This document shows, piece after piece, positions 10,402 to 21,280 of a stretch of DNA of 64,000 nt. Under the pieces are notes generated by a model. The model ran no database searches and was not told the origin of the DNA. It saw only the letters and a program-made list of their open reading frames with translations. The position numbers and the translations under genes are program-made. Source of the DNA: Selaginella moellendorffii (lineage: Eukaryota > Streptophyta > Lycopodiopsida > Selaginellales > Selaginellaceae); contig NW_003314324.1 of the NCBI RefSeq assembly GCF_000143415.4, forward strand, positions 948,539-1,012,538. The letters run 5' to 3'. The first letter of the stretch is position 1; every line of letters starts with the position of its first letter.

Positions 10402-13302
10402 TTACCACGAGCCGGAACCAGAGCCCGTGCCTGTCCAGCCATTCATGTCCTGAAAATCCAGAGAAAAAAGCCAGTAAGACACCAGAGAAACTTAAAAACT
10501 TAAGAGACGGACTCTGAAAAGACCTGAGACGTGCCATAGGCACTGTAAGCTGCCTGGCCCTGTTGAGTGCCATATGCCGTGTAAGAACCATAGCCATAAC
10601 CCTGGAGAAAAGAGCATCAAATGGAGTGGAAACCTTACAGAAAATAAAAGAAAAAACACAAACCTGTTGAGCGTACGCATTCCACTGTGCTGTTTGTGGA
10701 GCTTGCTGTTGCTGCCAGTTTTGAGGATAGCTCTGGCCTCCGTAGGCCGCGGCCCACTGTTGCTGCCCGTACGCTTGCATTGCCGCGGGGGAGCTCTTTA
10801 AGAGCTTGGCTCGATCGCTGAAGCTGGCGTCGTGTGCCAGGCGCCTCTTAAAATCAATGTATGATTTCCGGAACGGGAACAGTCCTTCGTGACGGTATTC
10901 CGCTTCCATGACAGCGTTGATGTCTCCAAATGCGTCTACAAACTGAAAAGCACGGTCTCGCAATCATCCGGAGTGGAAGTGGACACGTACCTCTAGATGT
11001 AAGCTTGAAAGTTCTTCGCGATCAGTGTGAGCTAAGCCTGTCTCGGCCTTGGTTGACTGCTGGATTAGAGAGGACAGTTTATCCAGTTGTTTAACTTCGC
11101 TACGGTACTCGTTATAGATCGCCGCCTGCGACAGTAAGAAAAGACGCTTTCAAACACAAAACAAATCCTTCATGAATTTCCATACCTCAACAGCAATCTT
11201 GGTTAGAGGAATTTCCATGGTGGCTTCCAGAACTTCCTTAGCTTTGGACTTGCGATCAATCTGCGACATAACGAGGACGTTTTAGCTCGTGGTGTTTGAG
11301 ATACAATGCATACCCGACAGAGGAAACGATTATACTGGACATATAATAATGATAGAGTCTTAGACTCCTCCTTGGCTTTCTCTACTTCAATTGCAGACTC
11401 AAAGACGCCACAAGCAGCGTCATTGTCTCCCTGAAAAAACAAAGTCTATTCTTCTTGTGATATAACAAATGAAAGAGCTTACCTCACGCATTTCAAAATG
11501 AGCCGCCTTTACAATCGCGTCAAGATGGCCCGGGACGAGCTCCGTGCTTATGTATTTATAAGTTTTACGAGCAGCAGTAGCATCACCGGTGCGCTCTTGA
11601 AACCTGGCGGCAAAAATATGGACATCTGGTACTTTCTGTAATATAAAGTCATAAACCAAACCAAGGCGTATCTCAAACAAGACAGACCTTGACAAATATA
11701 TGGGTCGCCCGGTGCAATGCATCGTTTGCCATTTCCAGATTCTTCTGCTTTTCTAAATATTCGACATACCGAATCCAGTACTCGGGATAATTTGCACAGG
11801 CAATTAGGCACCTCTCAAAAAGCTTCACAACCTGCAAAAAGTGTTGATGAGCAAAGAAAATTGAGACTAAGAGCAAAACAGACCTTCTGCATGTCTGCTT
11901 CCTTCTCAACGAAATCCAGGTACTTGTGCCAGTTTGCAAGCTGCGCGTCGTCCAGAGACTTGACGTGAAAATATGGCCTGCGTATCGAGTTCTCGAAGTC
12001 CCTGATTTTGGCATCCCATTCCTTTGTTTTCTTATAAATGGCCTCTTTCGCTGATATCAGCTTCTCAGACTCGTGCGCATTTCTGGGAAGTGTTTCCGCC
12101 AAATGCCGCTTCTCTTCTGTTCTCACATCTAACCAATGTCTGTTGTTTGTGAACTGCTTAAAACTGTAGCAAGAGAAAATAAATAGTTTAGTCGACTATC
12201 AGAAAACGCTTTTCTAAACGCACCTCATGAAATACCGGTCTAGTTGCTGCAGAGGAACTTCCAAAATTCGCGTGCGCACTTGCATGAGCAAGCTATAGTC
12301 TTGCCTGGCCAATGCGTAGTCTATAAATTTGTCCCACAAGATATGCGACAGGTAGTCCGTCCCAACCAAAGAAACTCCTCGCTCAAACAGCCTGCGAGGA
12401 AAAGGAAAAAAAAAAGAGTCATGCTACTTTCAAGGAAGAGAAGTAAAGAACGTGACTTGACACAATCAGCATAGAAAGAAAAAAGTCATTTATAACATTA
12501 CAAAGTTACCTTCCTTCAGAAACACACTAGGCCCGTAGTGTCCCCTTGAACTCTTCGCAGCATCGTTTCTGTTCGTTCTATAACTGATTAAACATCTAAA
12601 CTACATAGGAAAGGAAAACAAAACCAAACCGTATCGCCAACATTCTGAGAAAAAAAATTCATTCCCGAAAGGGAAACGCTGCAGCAAGGATTACCCGATC
12701 GTTAGAAGGAAGCCAAGCAGACAAAAGTCTGCCAAAAAGCACAGGAAAGCACGAAAACTCATGCATTAAAGGAACAAAAGCCATACCTGATGACTTCTTC
12801 CGGTGGAAACTTCTCGGCCGCATAGGCACAGTAGTGCACCCAAATGTCCACGGAATGAGCCACAGCCTTCACAGCTCGCTCGTAAACTTCGATGATCTTC
12901 TCCGGCGAGCCAAGCCGCAACTCAAAGTCAGCATACTTCTTCCAGTAACCATAGCAAAGAGGAAACTCCGCGAGAAAAGTATCGTAGCAAACACGAATGC
13001 GATCAATCTCATCCTGGAGAGACCAACAAAAATGAGAAAAGAGAGAGCAAAGCGAAAGTTACCACTTACATGCTTCTCGGTTTCTTGGATAAGTTCCGTC
13101 CACGCATTAAAATCCGCTGGATTCGCCTTGACAACGCTCCAAAGCCGTTCCTCCGGAGTGATCACTGCCATACGAAAAATTTACACTCCAATAACATCTA
13201 AAATCTCTTACCAGGAACCTCCTCAGCCTTGGGCGCTTGCTCCTCCTCGATCACTTGCTCGCTGGCATTGGCCTCCGAGGATTCTGGAGCTGGAGCTTCC
13301 AT
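10402..13302 (-). CDS. PRP39: PRP39-like U1 snRNP splicing factor with HAT repeats
   Basis: Many short exons on the minus strand. The protein starts [16 protein letters not shown] (start codon complement at 13300-13302) with an acidic leader. HAT repeats follow, with segments such as [40 protein letters not shown]-like, [23 protein letters not shown] and [13 protein letters not shown]. The C terminus is rich in Gln, Gly and Tyr ([26 protein letters not shown]) and ends in GTGSGSGSW with the stop at 10402-10404. PRP39 joins U1 snRNP and helps choose 5' splice sites; the plant homologue affects flowering time through FLC splicing. Introns are roughly 50-70 bp except one longer intron near 12.4-12.8 kb. 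I did not check every exon edge base by base. Confidence 0.85.
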
Positions 13303-13743
13303 CGCGAGACTCCACTCACTGGCAATGCCGAATCGAAACGGATGATCGGGCGCGGAGGAGAAGAGGAAGCGTACCGGAGAGCAAACCTGAGAGAAGATGG
13401 AGCGCCCTAATTTCAAAAAAGCTGAGGGCCGTCCGTTTCCAACGAGGCCAAATCCCAGCCGTCGGCTAGTTCGTTGGCGATTACGCGATCCTGACCGTTG
13501 ATGTTTCACCACGTGGCGAGATTGCTTTCATGGCTGGGATTGCTTGGGGGGGCGCTGGACAGATAACGAGGAAGAGCTTTGGGGGTTATGCGCGATTTTG
13601 GAGTGAGCGCGCATTCTTTCTTTCCTCGGTAGAACCCTAGGTTTTCTCGTGGCGATCGGCGCGCGGGCTACCGAGGAAATCGTCTCAGGTATGCATTGCA
13701 TTGTGGCGATGGAATCTCCAGCTGACGAGATTTCTAGCTCAGG
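13303..13743. promoter_or_regulatory. bidirectional promoter region of PRP39 and the TPR gene
   Basis: About 440 bp separate the two divergent start codons. A telobox-like AACCCTAG lies at 13633-13640, roughly 110 bp before the TPR start. A small 5' UTR intron may exist before 13744. No other motif stands out. Confidence 0.5.
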
Positions 13744-15435
13744 ATGGATAAGAATGTCAGGCGCAATGTCGTCACGAATGAGATCATTGAATTGGAGCAT
13801 CTTCTGCTGGAAAGAGTGCGATGATATTCCGTTTCTTCTATCGATTCTTTGTTCTTTCGCTCATTTCTTTTTCCTTGGAACGTTATCTTTCCAGTTGCAA
13901 TATCGAACCGAGCGATCGGGAATTGGACTCACGAATGTCTCGATGCTACCGGAGCAAGAGCTATGCCAGAATTTGCTCGTGGATGGAAACCCACAGGCTT
14001 TTGTTGGTAAGAACTTTTCTATCTTGTTTATTGTGTTTGATGGCACGCTTTGTATGCCGCAGAGCTCTTCACTATCACAACCACCTTAAAAATCGATCCC
14101 ACTCCCAAAGAAGATGAAGAGGCTGGAATTCTCAATCCCATTGCAGAAGCCCAGAAAACCGTGAGCTTCCTTGCTTAGAATGTACTCCAGCTTAACGTAT
14201 TCTCTTTTGCAGCTTAAACGAAAGGAAACTCTAAGCAGTCTCAGTGAGAATTTAGCAGCAGCAGAGCTTGCTTCCAGAATTGGTATTCCTCTCTTCCTCA
14301 TTATAAATAAGTAAGCATTCTGCAGATTTATGTTCTCCTAGATTCACCTTTTTTTCTTTGCAGAAGACCACGAGAAAGTTTTTGAAGCAAATTCTGGAAC
14401 TGGGGAAATTTTTGAGAAGACTTGCTACTTTGAAAAATCCATTGAGTATTATTCTAGAAGCCTTGCTGCGGCGATAAAAACCAAAAATGACACTCAAAAG
14501 TCTCAGGTAACGATTTATCGTGCTACTACTTCACTCACTTTTGTGTTGTAGGCCAAGTTCAATCTTGGTAAAATTTACTGGAAGATGCATAATAGCACAA
14601 AAGCAATCGAAAACTACGAGGAGTGCTTGCAACTCGCAAGAACAATTAAATACGACAAGCGCGTCGTGCAAGCTGCTAAAGAGCTTTTGGAGGTAACAAA
14701 AGCACCCATACAAAACTTGTGATTTATGTAGTTTGTGTGAAACAGATATATTGGCACTGCGCTGAGAGGTCTCGAGCGCTGCAAGACATTACAGGAAGCA
14801 TCGAATACTTTGAAAAGGTAAGCGATGCGTGCTCATCGAATTTTCCGTGACATTTTGAACAGGCTATTATGATGGCCGAGGCTTGCGGAAATGAATCAAT
14901 GGGTGCTGAAGCCAAATACAACATTGGAATGTTGTATGCAAAGCTACGGAATCTGGAGAAGTCGCTAGACTATCAGACGAAATACCTCGAGTATTCATCA
15001 CAGGCTGGAAACAAGGTACAGATATTCCAGAATGAGGATAATGACGCTTTTTCTTTTTCTTTTCAGGCTGGTGAATGCAAAGCAAGGGCTTCCATGGCTG
15101 AAGCTTTTGAAGTTTGCGGAGATGTTTTAACAGCAGTCAGCCATCTTGAGCTATACCTTGAAGCAGCTGAAGACGTTGATCTCACCACACAAGTATAAAA
15201 GTAAACTTTCAATGCTAGTTACTCACATTTTCTAGCATTGCAGGCGAGGGGTCACTGCCTGCTGGGATTGCTCTACCAAAGACAACACGAACGCGACATG
15301 GCATTCGACCAGTTCCAGAGATACTTTGCTCTGGCTCGCATCATCAAAGAGCCCGACTTGTTGGATGTTGCGCGAGTCAACATCGGCATTGTTAAGGACG
15401 TTCACGAGTTGTATTTTGGTGCATCTGCGGGATAG
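13744..15435 (+). CDS. TPR protein similar to TTC29 (flagellar/axonemal)
   Basis: Exon 1 13744-13815 (MDKNVRRNVVTNEIIELEHL) joins 13895-14006 and about eight more short exons to the stop at 15433-15435. After a short N-terminal region containing ELCQNLLVDGNPQAFVELF come TPR motifs: FEKSIEYYSRSLAAAIKT, AKFNLGKIYWKMHNSTKAI, AEAKYNIGMLYAKLRNLEKS, ARASMAEAFEVCGDVLTA and GHCLLGLLYQRQHERDMAFD. The tail DVARVNIGIVKDVHELYFGA resembles the end of animal TTC29. TTC29 acts in sperm flagella and cilia. Selaginella makes flagellated sperm and flowering plants do not, so retention here would make sense. The TPR call is sure; the TTC29 link rests on remembered domain order and should be tested. Confidence 0.65.
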
Positions 15436-15586
15436 CTGTCTCTAACGAGCTCAAACGTAAGCATTCGCTATTTGCATCTTCTTTCTCGTACATACTGATC
15501 GATTTCTGTCATACCGACAAGTTTTCCAGATCACTATGATCTAAAATCTTATTTAGACACCCGGGGAACTTTACGCTCCTGGAAGC

Positions 15587-15976
15587 TCAAGTTGGAACTT
15601 CACGAGGAACCTGGTACCCTGAGACAACAAAACAAAGTCGTTCTGATCGCGGAGGTGAGCAAGCAATCTTACCAGCGCAGGTGTAGTCGGGAGGAACATT
15701 AAAGTTGACGTTGCAGCGCTTGGGAATGGTGAGCGCGGTGGGGATGTCCACATTGTACTTCTGAGCGAGACTGCTCTGGACGCTATCGCACAGGCACTTG
15801 GGAGTGAACTTCTTGATGTTAGAACAGCAGGATGGAGATGGAGTCTTGGTAGCTCCACCCTTCTGCACGGCACTGAGGCAGGGCGCGAGCTGGATCGTGT
15901 TGCAAGTCGCCCCTTCGCTCCTTGCGATCGCGGCTAGAGCAAGAACAGCGAGAACGAGAGCTACAAACTTCTCCAT
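15587..15976 (-). CDS. non-specific lipid transfer protein (8-Cys motif)
   Basis: Two exons, 15673-15976 and 15587-15618, give 111 residues. Residues 1-23 are a signal peptide (MEKFVALVLAVLALAAIARS). The mature part has the eight-cysteine order C-C-CC-CxC-C-C: one Cys after GAT, one in LAPCLSA, the CC in SPSCCSN, the CLC in KCLCDS, then Cys in PKRCNV and Cys in DYTCAG. Such proteins bind lipids in a cavity closed by four disulfides and are secreted to wall or cuticle. The intron (15619-15672, 54 bp) is a multiple of three and has no stop, so an unspliced mRNA would also be readable. The true start is the ATG at 15974-15976. Confidence 0.88.
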   Translation of the reverse strand: MEKFVALVLAVLALAAIARSEGATCNTIQLAPCLSAVQKGGATKTPSPSCCSNIKKFTPKCLCDSVQSSLAQKYNVDIPTALTIPKRCNVNFNVPPDYTCAGKIACSPPRSERLCFVVSGYQVPREVPT

Positions 15977-16709
15977 TGCCAAAGGCTGGAAACAAAGTTA
16001 CGGTGTCAAAGCTACTGCAAAGAATTGTTCTCGGCCTCTTTGCTCTTGCTTACCTTGTTTGTCCCAGTGATCGAGCCATGGAATGGAAGAGTGGGGGTCT
16101 TTTTATACGTGCTTGGGGGATCTTGTGAGTGAGAATTACAGTGATTCCTTCTAGCACTCACGCATAAAGCTAGCTCCACTTCCGAAAGAAGTATTCACAC
16201 TTGTCACCTTGGACATAACACTCTGGTACATACATGTCACCTTCTAGTACATATATGTCTTTAACTGATTTTTATACTAAAAATTAACATTTCTTTACAT
16301 AAATGTCCAATAATTTGCTGAGGCATGATTTACTAGTGGTTAGTTGTGGATTGATAGTGGTGAAACACTGAACCATCCTGCTCATGCAAGATCAATTCTT
16401 AATTCTTTAATTTCTTTCCTAGGAACCTTGCTATTGCTTCATTCGGTTTGCCTGTGTCACTCTTTCTTATTAAACTGAAAAGATAAAAAAAATATTATAA
16501 TCAATATTATTTATAAGTTGAGAACTCAATCCTTCTTCCAGTGATCCAAAGAGCCACACTTGAAACATTGATCTCCAATAGTGATGCAATTGCCCACGAT
16601 TGGATGTTGTTGATCCAGTCCCAGGGAGGAAATAAATTCGCCGAAAGTATAAACATGTTTATAGTTAGTAAACACAGAGGATGAGCATATACTAAAGACT
16701 ATCACAGCT
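15977..16709. other. 5' region of the nsLTP gene and spacer to the PPR gene
   Basis: The first ~150 bp upstream of the nsLTP start look like leader and promoter, with a possible TATA (tttttatac) near 16100. The rest is AT-rich with no gene that I can support; a short frame with a CCHC-like segment at 16526-16620 is treated under rejected items. Confidence 0.45.
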
Positions 16710-18500
16710 TTAACACGAATTAGATTTATACATATTTGCGAGCAAGAGGTAAGAGCCAGAATGTTTTGGTTCCAAGTCAATCGCGTTTTGGGCCGCCCGT
16801 GTACCTCTATCCACATCGCAGTACATCCTACTAGCACTCGACACCGACTTCCACACCACATAGTTTGGAAGAAACGGCATATACCTCGCAAGCTCCTCGG
16901 CCTCGCCCAGCCTCCCAAGCCTGGCCAGAATGTCCACCATGCACGCGAAATGTCCACGCTCCGCCCTCACATTATGGTCCGAAACCATCGACACGAAATA
17001 GCGCCAGCTCGTCTCCACCATTCCGAGGTGGCTGCACGCCACCAGCACGTTGGTGAAGGTGACACCGTCGGATGGGATTCCGTGGAGCACCATCTGGTGG
17101 AAATTCCGCAACGCAACCGTCCCCTGGCCATTCCGCGCGTACGAGGAGACGAGCGCGTTCCAGGCCACGGAGGAGCTCTTGTCGGGGAGGCGGCGGAAGA
17201 GATTCTCGGCGTCTTGGGCGTGGCCGTTTAGCGCGCTGGCGGTGAGGATCGCGTTCCAGGAGAAGGAGTTCTTGGCGGGCATGGCGTGGAAGATGTTGCG
17301 CGCCTCGCCCAGATCCCCGGCCTCGGCCGTGGCCGAGAGGAGGATGTTCCAGGCGATCACGTCCCAGGCGGGCATTCGATCGAAGCAAGCTCTCGCGGCA
17401 GTGACGGGCTTGTGCTCGGCGATCCCGGCAGCAAGATTGTTCCAGGAGGAGACGTCCCTCGTGGGCATCGCATCGAACACTGCCTTGGATCCGTCGAAGC
17501 AGCCGCTGTGGAGGTGGGCGGCGATCATCGCGTTCCAGGAGCACAGACTCTTGTGTTCTTCCGGGAGGGATTTGAAGAGACTCACTGCCTCGTCCAAATG
17601 CCCCTTTTGGGCATTTGCGGTGATCAACGCGTTCCAAGAGATGACATTCCATCCAGGCATCCGTGTGAAGAGCTCTCTTGCGAAGATCAAACTAGAAGAC
17701 ACTGTGCTTGCTGTGATCATACATGTCCAAGAGATCACGCTGCGTAGCTCCATCCGATCGAACAAGATCTTCGCCTCTTCCAAATTCCCAAACCGGGCAA
17801 ATCCCGAAAGAAGAGCGTTGAACGAGGCGGGATCCCAGCGCGGCATCAATCCAAACGCGCATTGCGCGAGTGGAAAGTTTCCATTCTCCACATACGCAGT
17901 GACGATCGCGTTCCAGGACACGGAGTTCTTCTCGGGCATTCGATCGAAGAGCGCGCGAGCGCCGGCAAGATCCCAGGACTGGGCAAGTGCCGCGAGAGCG
18001 TCTGTCCAGGAAACAACATCAAACTGCGGCATCCTATCCAGCACCGCGAGCGCGTTCTGGATCAAACCCCGGTGATTGTACCCCAGCAGGAGCGAGTTCC
18101 AGGAGAGTATGCATCGCTCCGGCGCGCGATCGAAGAGAGCTTTGGCCTCCTCCGTCCTCCCGGACGATCCTGATCTCGCCCAAGACCCAAGAACAGTGTT
18201 GATCGAGACGACGCTCCAGCCGGACGAGCGATCGAACACCTTCCAGACGATCTCGCAGCCCCTGACGGCAAATGCCGCGGCGAGGATGTTCCAGGAGACG
18301 AGATTTCGATCGGGCATGACATCGAAAAGTGCCTTGGCGTCGTCCGAGGCGCCGCATCGTGCGTACAAATGGAGGAGGAGATTGCCGAGGGAGAGATCGC
18401 CCTCCAAGCGATGCTCCCGGACAAGGCGATGGATCCTCCGGCCCTGCCGGAGATCCTGGGCGGCGGCGCAGCTCCTCAAGCGCGCCGCCAATTCATTCAT
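16710..18500 (-). CDS. pentatricopeptide repeat protein, PLS class with long run of S-type motifs
   Basis: Intronless frame of 596 codons starting MNELAARLRSC at 18498-18500. After the opening LHLYARCGASDDAKALFDVMP module comes a run of about twelve 31-residue S-type motifs, each with SWN or a variant and a closing F-D-x-MP (for example VSWNAIVTAYVENGNFPLAQ, SSWNNLAAGIAEHKPVTAAR). An L2-S2-like block follows (VTFTNVLVACSHLGM; HFACMVDILARLGRLGEAEE) and an E1-like start (GSYLLLANMY), then the frame stops at KSNSC. No E2 or DYW domain follows. PLS proteins bind organellar RNA, usually for C-to-U editing, and a truncated member would need a partner DYW protein. A chloroplast or mitochondrial leader is not obvious at this start. 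Confidence 0.85.
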   Translation of the reverse strand: MNELAARLRSCAAAQDLRQGRRIHRLVREHRLEGDLSLGNLLLHLYARCGASDDAKALFDVMPDRNLVSWNILAAAFAVRGCEIVWKVFDRSSGWSVVSINTVLGSWARSGSSGRTEEAKALFDRAPERCILSWNSLLLGYNHRGLIQNALAVLDRMPQFDVVSWTDALAALAQSWDLAGARALFDRMPEKNSVSWNAIVTAYVENGNFPLAQCAFGLMPRWDPASFNALLSGFARFGNLEEAKILFDRMELRSVISWTCMITASTVSSSLIFARELFTRMPGWNVISWNALITANAQKGHLDEAVSLFKSLPEEHKSLCSWNAMIAAHLHSGCFDGSKAVFDAMPTRDVSSWNNLAAGIAEHKPVTAARACFDRMPAWDVIAWNILLSATAEAGDLGEARNIFHAMPAKNSFSWNAILTASALNGHAQDAENLFRRLPDKSSSVAWNALVSSYARNGQGTVALRNFHQMVLHGIPSDGVTFTNVLVACSHLGMVETSWRYFVSMVSDHNVRAERGHFACMVDILARLGRLGEAEELARYMPFLPNYVVWKSVSSASRMYCDVDRGTRAAQNAIDLEPKHSGSYLLLANMYKSNSC

Positions 18501-18873
18501 AAATTGAAGAATATACCACAATAGACGAATATATTATAATGATGCTTAAAGAATATATTATATAATTAAGCTTAACGAATATACCACAATGGTGCTTAAG
18601 AATATACCGCAATGATATGCATGCCACCATGGTGAATAACAGATGTATCCTAGCTAGATGACGTAGAAAAATTGACGCCCTGGTCGTCTTAGTTTGTTAC
18701 ATTGCGGTAAAATATGTATTTATGATACACGGTCGAATCTTGCAGTTCCAGTTCCAGCCAGTCTGGAGCATTCACATCGCCGCCACACTGGCCGAGAGAT
18801 AATATACCACCCGATGCCACCGCGCGCTGGAGGATATACCAAAGAATGTGTTCCTCGTTTGTTCTTCTTCGTT
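18501..18873. other. spacer between PPR and DUF1685 genes
   Basis: Contains a short imperfect repeat, AATATACCACAAT and variants, at about 18510-18620 (several units) and again near 18803 and 18834. No gene is seen. It should hold the PPR promoter and the 3' end of the next gene. Confidence 0.45.
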
Positions 18874-20023
18874 CTAGCATTCCTGGCGCACGGTGGATGC
18901 CACAGCCCTAGCCCAGAACTTGAGATGCGCCTTCATGTCCTCCACGCCCTGCCGGTTTGGATCCGGCATTCGCAGGTTGAGCAGCGGCGAATCGGGCCTC
19001 CGGATGCTCCAGGCGTGGGATGGATAGATCCGCTCGCGCCGGGGCGATGATCTGGCTGTGCTCGTCGCCAGGCTCACCACTCGCCGGGGCATGAGATCTC
19101 CCTCGCTGGGCTTGAAGCCCAGATCTCGCAACCCGCGGACCTCGTCGAATTCCAGCTCGCTCCAGCTCCGCGTGGTCTTGCTACGCTGCGATGATCGCCG
19201 CCGCCGGCGCGGGTTTGGCGGAGACGCGGCGGAGGCGGCGATGGCGGCGGGCGAAGATTCGGCGCGCTCGAGCCCTTGGATTGTGGGCTCATCGGCGACG
19301 AACAATGCCGATGCCGACGGGATCGTTTCCAGCTTCCGCGTCGTGAATTCGTCCTCCTGGATGGATCGATCAAAACAGACGAAACGAATCGATCAGTGCC
19401 TCTCTGGCGAGAAGAAAAAAGCTTTTTTTTTGTGGAGATGCTTTGTGCAAGCAGGAATTGGGACAAAAAAAAATCGTGAATCGAGGAAAGGAGTAAGAGT
19501 TTCTCATCGAAACGATCAATGCTGGGCAAAACCAAAGAGCCAAGAGCAACAAAAGGGGGGGAGCAAACAAACAAAGGAAGAAGAACTTCTTTCTTACCTC
19601 GTCAAGAACAACCACTCCTCCATCCGAGACACACTCCGGAGAGATCGCGCCTCCGCATTGATCCTCCTCTAGAGGCTCATCCTTAGGAAGCTTGAATCCA
19701 GCGCCAGGGAGGTCGCCCGTGCTGAAAACCTTGCCAGTCTCTCGCAAAGGCCGAATCACCGCCTCCATCTCCACGGCCTGGGGCTGGGACTGGATTTCTG
19801 GGGGATTCCACGATCTCTTGTTCTTCTTGTCCAGGGATTCCGGGGACTGCCAGCACTGATCCCACGACCAGCAGCAGCTCGATCGGATCCAGTCGCCCAA
19901 CGGAAAGCTGAGAGCATTGTCGTGGAACCACATCCGATCTAGCTCCGCGAGCAGCCATTGGAAATCGGTGAACTCCTTGCCGTGATCCTTGCTGTTCTTG
20001 CTAGTCGGTGGCGTGTCAATCAT
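18874..20023 (-). CDS. DUF1685 plant-specific protein
   Basis: Two exons, 19598-20023 and 18874-19356, joined in phase 0, give 302 residues. The N-terminal part has FTDFQWLLAELDRMWFHDNA and an acidic middle. The second exon carries the DUF1685 core: SWSELEFDEVRGLRDLGF, matching the family pattern of a short acidic helix followed by LGF. The end AHLKFWARAVASTVRQEC matches the family's conserved C-terminal tail (KxWAQAVACTVR-like). Basic stretches (PRRRRRSSQRS) suggest nuclear localisation. No biochemical role is established for the family. The intron of 241 bp is long for this window. The start is the ATG at 20021-20023. Confidence 0.8.
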
Positions 20024-21280
20024 CTCTAGCTCCCCGATCTCTCGCAACGAGCGATTTCTCCTCCCGATCGATCGACCTGTGCGCGAAATTCCAAGATCCA
20101 CGCGCTCGCTCGGCTCGCGATCTAGCACCCAATGCCGCCCACTGCCCGACCTCGCTCGACCGCCATAGCCAAGGCTGGATAGAGGAAGAAAGAATCAAAA
20201 GAAAAGGAAGAAAGAGAAAGAAAGCGTCCAGTGCCCAGAAAGAGAAGAAGCAAGCCCAAAATTTCTAGGAGAAGCCACACACACACAAAGACAAAGGGAT
20301 TTTCCAAGCGTCCCAACACGCGATGGCGATGAACTATTCCAACACGTTGCTGCTAAACCCTAAATGCCAGATCGATCGATCTCACATCTTCCTTCCAGCG
20401 AAAGAGAAATAAACGCCGAGCAAACGCCTTGATCGCGCTCACTGCGCCATGGAAGACCTGGACCCAGCCAAGCAACGCCAGGCCCACAGCCGTCGGATCC
20501 ACACCATCCAACGGCCCTCTCTCGAGCAGCAGCAACGCTCGGTCAAACAAACCACGTCAGCGCCAGCCTGGCCGTGACGTGGTGTAAGCGCCGCCTTCTA
20601 CACAGTGGCGGCGCTCGGTGGGCGTACAGTGGCGCCGCTTCCACCCCGCCGCGTGATTGTGACATCGTAGCGCCCGCGTGGCTGACGACGGCCGTGATTT
20701 GTGCCAATGCCTGGAAAGGTGGCGGGCAAATCTCGTTGAGATCCAATGGCAGAGGACAGCTTGGGCTCGACATCCAACGGCTGGCGTTCAAATTTTTGCG
20801 TATCCAAGGGGTATATATCTCGGTAGCTACGCTATATACGACAAGCACTATAAAACAAACAAAGCGAGCTCGTCTGCCCATACAAGTGGGAGAAAAAACA
20901 TGGCTTTTTTTTTTCCACATTGTTTCTATGATGTTATGTTTGTTGTGGGCATACAAATCTTTCCCTAGAAAATGGTGGCTACTTTGGACCCCCCAAAGTC
21001 TTGCTAACATTTTTTTCTCATGGAACTTATGATCGTAGAGAATCCATGGAGCTCCAATAATTTACAAGTCAAACTGTTCTTCCTGCTGCTAAAAGGAAAA
21101 AGTGTTTTTAAGATGCTAAAAAAAAAAAAGTAAAAAGAAAAAGAGCTTTTCCCCCCATTTTTCCTTCTTCCTGTATGCGTCGATCGACAAATCTATACAA
21201 GAGAGTTTGCAGGACGCCCACCTTTTAACCCAGCCTATACATTGTTCAGTAGCAAATACGTAGAGCGTTGTTACAGTAAG
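20024..21280. other. 5' region of the DUF1685 gene and spacer to the TRB gene
   Basis: AAACCCTAA at 20355-20363 is a perfect telobox about 330 bp upstream of the DUF1685 start. Open frames near 20574-21032 have no recognisable domain. Poly(A)/poly(T) tracts near 20905 and 21120 separate this from the 3' end of the TRB gene. Confidence 0.45.

Noticed and set aside
16526-16620. CCHC zinc-knuckle-like segment (CFKCGSLDHWKKD) after the PPR gene
   Set aside because: The last Cys is replaced by Asp, it lies in another frame than the PPR end, and no splice that joins them was convincing.
17050-18075. 341-codon frame antisense to the PPR gene
   Set aside because: A shadow of the regular PPR repeats; composition follows the opposite strand.
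20574-21032. 152-codon frame on the plus strand
   Set aside because: No recognisable domain, low-complexity end, and it lies in the promoter region of the DUF1685 gene.
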